Shown: piece after piece, positions 23,061-25,557 of the stretch
Layout of the letters: each line of letters opens with the position of its first letter
Numbering within the stretch: position 1 is the first letter of the stretch
IMG/VR virus record: IMGVR_UViG_3300037574_000149
Span: 1-25,557 of that record
Source of the DNA: a virus
DNA: 25,557 nucleotides
Reading direction: 5' to 3' (one strand)
Position numbers and translations under genes: made by a program
Notes under the pieces: model-generated
The model's input: the letters and a program-made list of their open reading frames with translations, nothing else
What the model was told of the DNA's origin: nothing
The model's database searches: none

Positions 23061-23281
23061 TATTCGTCTCTCCTGTCAAGGGTATTGTCCATTTGTGTTT
23101 CCATTCTTTCAAGTCTATCGGTAATTGTTTGCTGTCTCGTTAAAACTTCGACTATTAAACGGTCGTGCCGAAGATACGTTGTGGCGATAAGTACCAGTAG
23201 TGTAATTGCAATGGTGATAATTCCGATCCAATCTCGCCCGGCAAGGTTTACCACTCTCGGATTGCTATGATCTCGTGTCAT
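23060..23281 (-). CDS. Small membrane-anchored coiled-coil protein, 73 aa
   Basis: The N-terminus is hydrophilic (MTRDHSNPRVVNLAGRD), followed by one membrane span, WIGIITIAITLLVLIATTYL (residues 18-37), and then a charged helix, VLTRQQTITDRLERMETQMD, with heptad-like hydrophobic spacing expected to form a coiled coil. The layout resembles an inner-membrane spanin or a small phage holin-type protein with one span and a helical tail; at 73 aa it is shorter than most spanins. GAGGA lies about 10 bases upstream of the ATG, just past a strong hairpin that follows the capsid gene. It is the first gene of the accessory cassette. With the lipoprotein at 20033-20419 it could form an envelope-spanning pair, but the two are separated by two structural genes. 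Confidence 0.7.
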   Translation of the reverse strand: MTRDHSNPRVVNLAGRDWIGIITIAITLLVLIATTYLRHDRLIVEVLTRQQTITDRLERMETQMDNTLDRRDE

Positions 23282-23295
23282 TATATATAAATCCT

Positions 23296-23347
23296 CGCTA
23301 CCAAGGAGCCGCTAGCCTCGTGCCAGCGGCTCCCCGCGTGTGTAGCG
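23296..23347 (-). terminator. Strong hairpin after the capsid gene (Tphi-like position)
   Basis: On the minus strand GGAGCCGCTGGC pairs with GCTAGCGGCTCC over 12 bp around a five-base loop (plus-strand 23305-23316 with 23322-23333). One pair is G-U in the minus-strand RNA but A-C on the plus strand, so the structure belongs to the minus-strand transcript. An outer 6-bp stem (23296-23301 with 23342-23347) encloses it. T7 has its main late terminator at exactly this place, after gene 10. No T-run follows here, so it may instead slow polymerase, protect the capsid mRNA 3' end or be a processing site. Confidence 0.6.
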
Positions 23348-23376
23348 ACGGAGGACTCCATCGACTTAAGTGCTAC

Positions 23377-24555
23377 TTAGTAAACTTCAATGACGCCTGC
23401 ACACCATGGTGACAGGAAGTCATAACCAACCATCATTTGTGCTTTCATGAACTTCACGTTACGACGATGATCGTCTTGAAGAACTGTTTGCATACCTGAT
23501 GCCTGAACCATACCAACTGCTGGTGTACCTTCTTGTGCACCACAGAGAGCGACGCATGCAACTCGTGCAGCAGCAGCGCCTGAACCGTCAGCGGCAAGGT
23601 TGTACTTAGCACCAAGCGAAGCATCCCAACCATCGTATTCGATAATACTAGTAGAAGGAATATGGTTCGTAAGAACAATATGGAATCCTTCGAGCATACC
23701 GATTCCACGAGTGTTGTAATCCCACGTATTGGAACCAAATTGTCGGTTGTAGATACCGCCGTTTGTTGCAGCAGCGTAGCCAGTGTCTGTAGCAGCAGTT
23801 CCTGCATGCTCTACGAAGCCAACGTCGTGACGCAAGATCTTGCGAAGATACGGACTAATGAAGAGGTATCGACCGTCTTCAGGTACGTTGTCGTCGTCAA
23901 AGTCTTTCGCCAAAGTTGAAACATCGTCGCGGAACAAAGTCGATCCAGCAGCCGTGTCAGGGTAAGCGTCAGAGACTGCTGGTGTAGATGCCGATACGTT
24001 GCGCTGAACTTGTTGACCGCCTGGGTAGACGCCAGCAATACCATCGTTACGAGCTGCGTGAATCGCAGTTGTACAAACTTTCTTGTCATTTGAGATGGCA
24101 AGTGTTCGTCCAAGTTTCGTAGCGAATGGAGCCATGATGTCAAAGTGCGAGATGTCGAGATCAGCAAATGGAATATCAATCGCTGCCACGAGCATGTCAT
24201 CAACCTCAACGACTCGTTCGTTCATTTTCACTTTCGCACCAGAGATGAATTTCCCTGGTTCATGGTAGCCCTTGTAGAGGCCGCCAACTGATGTGTGAAC
24301 GCCAGCACTTGTGTAAGTACCGATTGCGTCAACGTCAATGTCGTCTCCGATTACTGGCCACTGGAATGACTTGCCACCAGTTAAAGTTTTGTGGGCCATG
24401 AATGACCCGGTGTTGTCGTAAAATACTGTCTTGTTGCGAAATGCTTCAAGTACTGTTCCTGAGAACAGCTTCAGCGCTAAAGAACGATCATCTCCATATG
24501 CGGAGCCGTCCCATGTTTGTAGTGTGCGTGACACTGTGGTGTTAATATCTGTCAT
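23377..24555 (-). CDS. Major capsid protein (T7 gp10-like, HK97 fold), 392 aa
   Basis: Forms the icosahedral shell. The N-terminal section FSGTVLEAFRNKTVFYDNTG, then SFMAHKTLTGGKSFQWPVIG, matches the 'F-x-x-x-V-x-x-a-F-x-r-x-s-v-x-x-x-h-(v/t)-x-R-t-I-x-x-G-k-s-x-x-F-p' N-arm and early core of T7-like capsids. ISGAKVKMNERVVEVDDMLV (E-loop and spine) and FISPYLRKILRHDVGFVEHA follow as expected, and the C-terminus LEGFHIVLTNHIPST plus MVGYDFLSPWCAGVIEVY gives the A-domain and final strand. The length is 392 aa against 345 for T7 gp10A. AAGGAAGGG precedes the ATG by eight bases. The gene is flanked by a structured leader upstream and a strong hairpin downstream, consistent with separate, high-level expression. 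Confidence 0.95.
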   Translation of the reverse strand: MTDINTTVSRTLQTWDGSAYGDDRSLALKLFSGTVLEAFRNKTVFYDNTGSFMAHKTLTGGKSFQWPVIGDDIDVDAIGTYTSAGVHTSVGGLYKGYHEPGKFISGAKVKMNERVVEVDDMLVAAIDIPFADLDISHFDIMAPFATKLGRTLAISNDKKVCTTAIHAARNDGIAGVYPGGQQVQRNVSASTPAVSDAYPDTAAGSTLFRDDVSTLAKDFDDDNVPEDGRYLFISPYLRKILRHDVGFVEHAGTAATDTGYAAATNGGIYNRQFGSNTWDYNTRGIGMLEGFHIVLTNHIPSTSIIEYDGWDASLGAKYNLAADGSGAAAARVACVALCGAQEGTPAVGMVQASGMQTVLQDDHRRNVKFMKAQMMVGYDFLSPWCAGVIEVY

Positions 24556-24725
24556 GATAAGAACCCTTCCTTGTTAAAAAAAATTACGTTAGATACCCGC
24601 TTTCATGCGAGGTGTCCTACGATTAACAGGGTCGGACAAGTCCGGGTGCCGTGCCAACTGTTCGGGCTCTCATCAAAACAAAGCGCAGTAACAGCGGTAG
24701 CCATTACTTCGCGAATTATATTAGA
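24556..24725 (-). promoter_or_regulatory. Structured leader upstream of the capsid gene
   Basis: This 170-base gap in an otherwise packed operon contains, in transcript order: TATAAT at 24720-24715; a 9-bp hairpin (24708-24687) with two G-U pairs valid only in minus-strand RNA; an AACAG/CTGTT stem (24662-24625) enclosing a CGGAC-TT-GTCCG hairpin (24644-24633); an imperfect hairpin of about 10 bp (24619-24590) with two bulges and one mismatch; a run of eight U (24583-24576); and the ribosome site. If TATAAT were a -10 element, the transcript would start at about the first base of the first hairpin, but no -35 is visible. It may be a promoter plus stabilising 5' leader, an attenuator or a processing site. 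Confidence 0.5.
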
Positions 24726-25106
24726 TCATGATTTCTTTTTTCGTGACGCTTTCTTTGCGTTTGCTTTAGGAGCTGAATTAGTATCGCTCTCGTCTTTCTC
24801 ATCCGACGCAGTCTCGTCGATGTCCAACTGGGACTCCAGATCTTCGACTCTGTCACGTAAAACCTTCTCATCTTCTTGGATTTGCTTCGGTGACCTTCCG
24901 AGGCCCTTTTGGTCGAATGAATTGTACGCATCGTCAAAAGCCTCATCGTCTGTATTTCCTCTTCCTGTGTGTATTATTTCACCAGAAGATTTGATTTTAA
25001 ATTGAACTTCACGCTGGGTCGCTCCGGCGACAGAGACGAAATTGCACCTAATGCCTTTTCCGTTTAATTCTATCGCGCCATATATACATGTTCCTGATAG
25101 TGCCAT
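24726..25106 (-). CDS. Coiled-coil protein between scaffold and capsid, 126 aa
   Basis: The ATG directly follows the TAA of the scaffold gene, with AGGGAG upstream. Residues 1-45 look like a small beta domain (MALSGTCIYGAIELNGKGIR, FKIKSSGEIIHTGRG). Residues about 50-95 are helical and acidic, with heptad spacing in KVLRDRVEDLESQL. The C-terminus switches from acidic (DETASDEKDESD) to strongly basic (KKASRKKKS). T7 has no gene between gp9 and gp10, so this is an addition. A coiled coil with a basic tail made alongside the scaffold could be a second scaffold-like factor, a head vertex protein or a capsid-internal DNA-binding protein. The family is not recognised. Confidence 0.7.
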   Translation of the reverse strand: MALSGTCIYGAIELNGKGIRCNFVSVAGATQREVQFKIKSSGEIIHTGRGNTDDEAFDDAYNSFDQKGLGRSPKQIQEDEKVLRDRVEDLESQLDIDETASDEKDESDTNSAPKANAKKASRKKKS

Positions 25107-25557
25107 TTACTCTACTCCCTGTATTATTTGTTGTGACGTGTTACTAAGTCTACGTTTGAATGATTCGTCTGGCTTTCCACTTCGTCGAACCTCAGCCATC
25201 GCGCCAAGCAACTCTCCCACGGTTCCAAATCCCGAAGAAGTATTTGGCATAGCCTGCCCCTCTATAAGTTGTTCTGTAAAACCACGACCCGATTCCATCT
25301 TCCAATCCCACATCATCTCTTTAACTGCTGTGCGCCATTGCGCCGGATCTTCTAGTAAGTTGTTAAGACTTGCTTGCTTGGCCTCTGGGTACTTTTGCGA
25401 TGCCCACCTCATAAGGTTGTTGTATTCATCTGCGCCGCCTGCCAACTCAGCCGCCTCGCTCTGAATTCTCTCTTGTGCATACGACCCGTTTTGTGCAATT
25501 GCAGTTTGCCCATGTAGGTAACTGTCAATTATATTTTTGGAAATCCCGGTTTTAGAA
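25107..25557 (-). CDS. Capsid assembly scaffolding protein (gp9-like), C-terminal part
   Basis: The frame is open to the right window edge, so the N-terminus is missing; 149 residues are visible, beginning near SKTGISKNIIDSYLHGQTAI. A later in-frame TTG at 25445 is not the start, because coding sequence continues upstream of it (AQERIQSEAAELAGG). The segment ELAGGADEYNNLMRWASQKY resembles the 'aGGxExYxxmxxWAxxnl' helix region near the C-terminus of T7-like scaffolding proteins, and the rest is helical, acidic and Gln/Glu-rich. It lies upstream of the capsid gene in T7 order. Scaffold proteins fill and shape the procapsid and leave before DNA packaging. The C-terminal part, MAEVRRSGKPDESFKRRLSN, is basic, which suits capsid contact. 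Confidence 0.75.
   Translation of the reverse strand, partial: SKTGISKNIIDSYLHGQTAIAQNGSYAQERIQSEAAELAGGADEYNNLMRWASQKYPEAKQASLNNLLEDPAQWRTAVKEMMWDWKMESGRGFTEQLIEGQAMPNTSSGFGTVGELLGAMAEVRRSGKPDESFKRRLSNTSQQIIQGVE

Noticed and set aside
24576-24619. Classical intrinsic terminator upstream of the capsid gene
   Set aside because: The hairpin is imperfect and separated from the U8 run by six bases, and termination here would block capsid expression unless regulated. It is kept only as a possible attenuator.
24590-24670. tRNA or hammerhead ribozyme in the capsid leader
   Set aside because: There is no TTCGA-type T-loop or CCA-proximal acceptor stem. GATGAG and GAAA occur, but the hammerhead CUGAUGA core is not intact and the required stems do not form between them.
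1-25557. Insertion sequences, CRISPR arrays, integrase or attachment sites
   Set aside because: No transposase or integrase motifs, no regularly spaced repeats and no disrupted genes were seen.

Overview
The window is a near-complete late (virion and packaging) module of a T7-like tailed phage with a short tail (podovirus), read from right to left. Every gene I can support lies on the minus strand, and neighbours are separated by a few bases or overlap (ATGA and TAATG junctions). The gene types match T7: scaffold (gp9), major capsid (gp10), tail tubular A (gp11), nozzle (gp12), internal core proteins (gp14, gp15, gp16), TerS (gp18) and TerL (gp19). No integrase, transposon, CRISPR array, rRNA or tRNA is visible. 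The many unrecognised proteins and the moderate GC content suggest an environmental, perhaps marine, phage of a Gram-negative host (one gene has a lipobox), but the host cannot be fixed from sequence alone.

Layout in transcription order (high to low coordinate). (1) 25557-23377, head: 3' part of a scaffold gene, a small acidic/basic coiled-coil protein, a structured leader of about 170 bases, then the major capsid gene. (2) 23376-19271, an accessory cassette between the capsid and tail genes: a strong hairpin, a membrane-anchored coiled-coil protein, a beta-rich 172-aa protein, a 703-aa LamG adhesin-like protein, a multi-span lipoprotein, a 40-aa single-span membrane peptide and a short fibre-like protein. 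(3) 19267-15112, tail tube: two consecutive gp11-like adaptors, the first with an inserted beta domain, then the gp12-like nozzle. (4) 15108-4953, ejection proteins: gp14-like, gp15-like and a 2538-residue gp16-like protein carrying a HExxH...ExxxD metallopeptidase signature. (5) 4956-1011, packaging and tail end of the operon: TerS, a small unknown, a metallophosphoesterase, TerL, an orphan and a spermidine-synthase-like Rossmann protein. (6) 1010-495, a gap of about 500 bases with G/C runs and palindromes. (7) 494-1, the start of another gene, perhaps the first early gene.

Functionally, the scaffold and capsid build the procapsid. TerS/TerL fill it with DNA, with the phosphoesterase and small neighbours as likely helpers. 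The gp11/gp12-like proteins close and extend the portal into a tail, and the gp14/15/16-like proteins would be ejected to form a channel across the envelope. No T7 gp17-type fibre follows gp16, so the LamG protein and the small fibre-like protein are the best receptor-binding or head-decoration candidates. No endolysin is in view. The most unusual items are the giant ejection protein with an embedded zincin, the tandem gp11-like adaptors, the capsid-flanking RNA structures and the small membrane-protein cluster.
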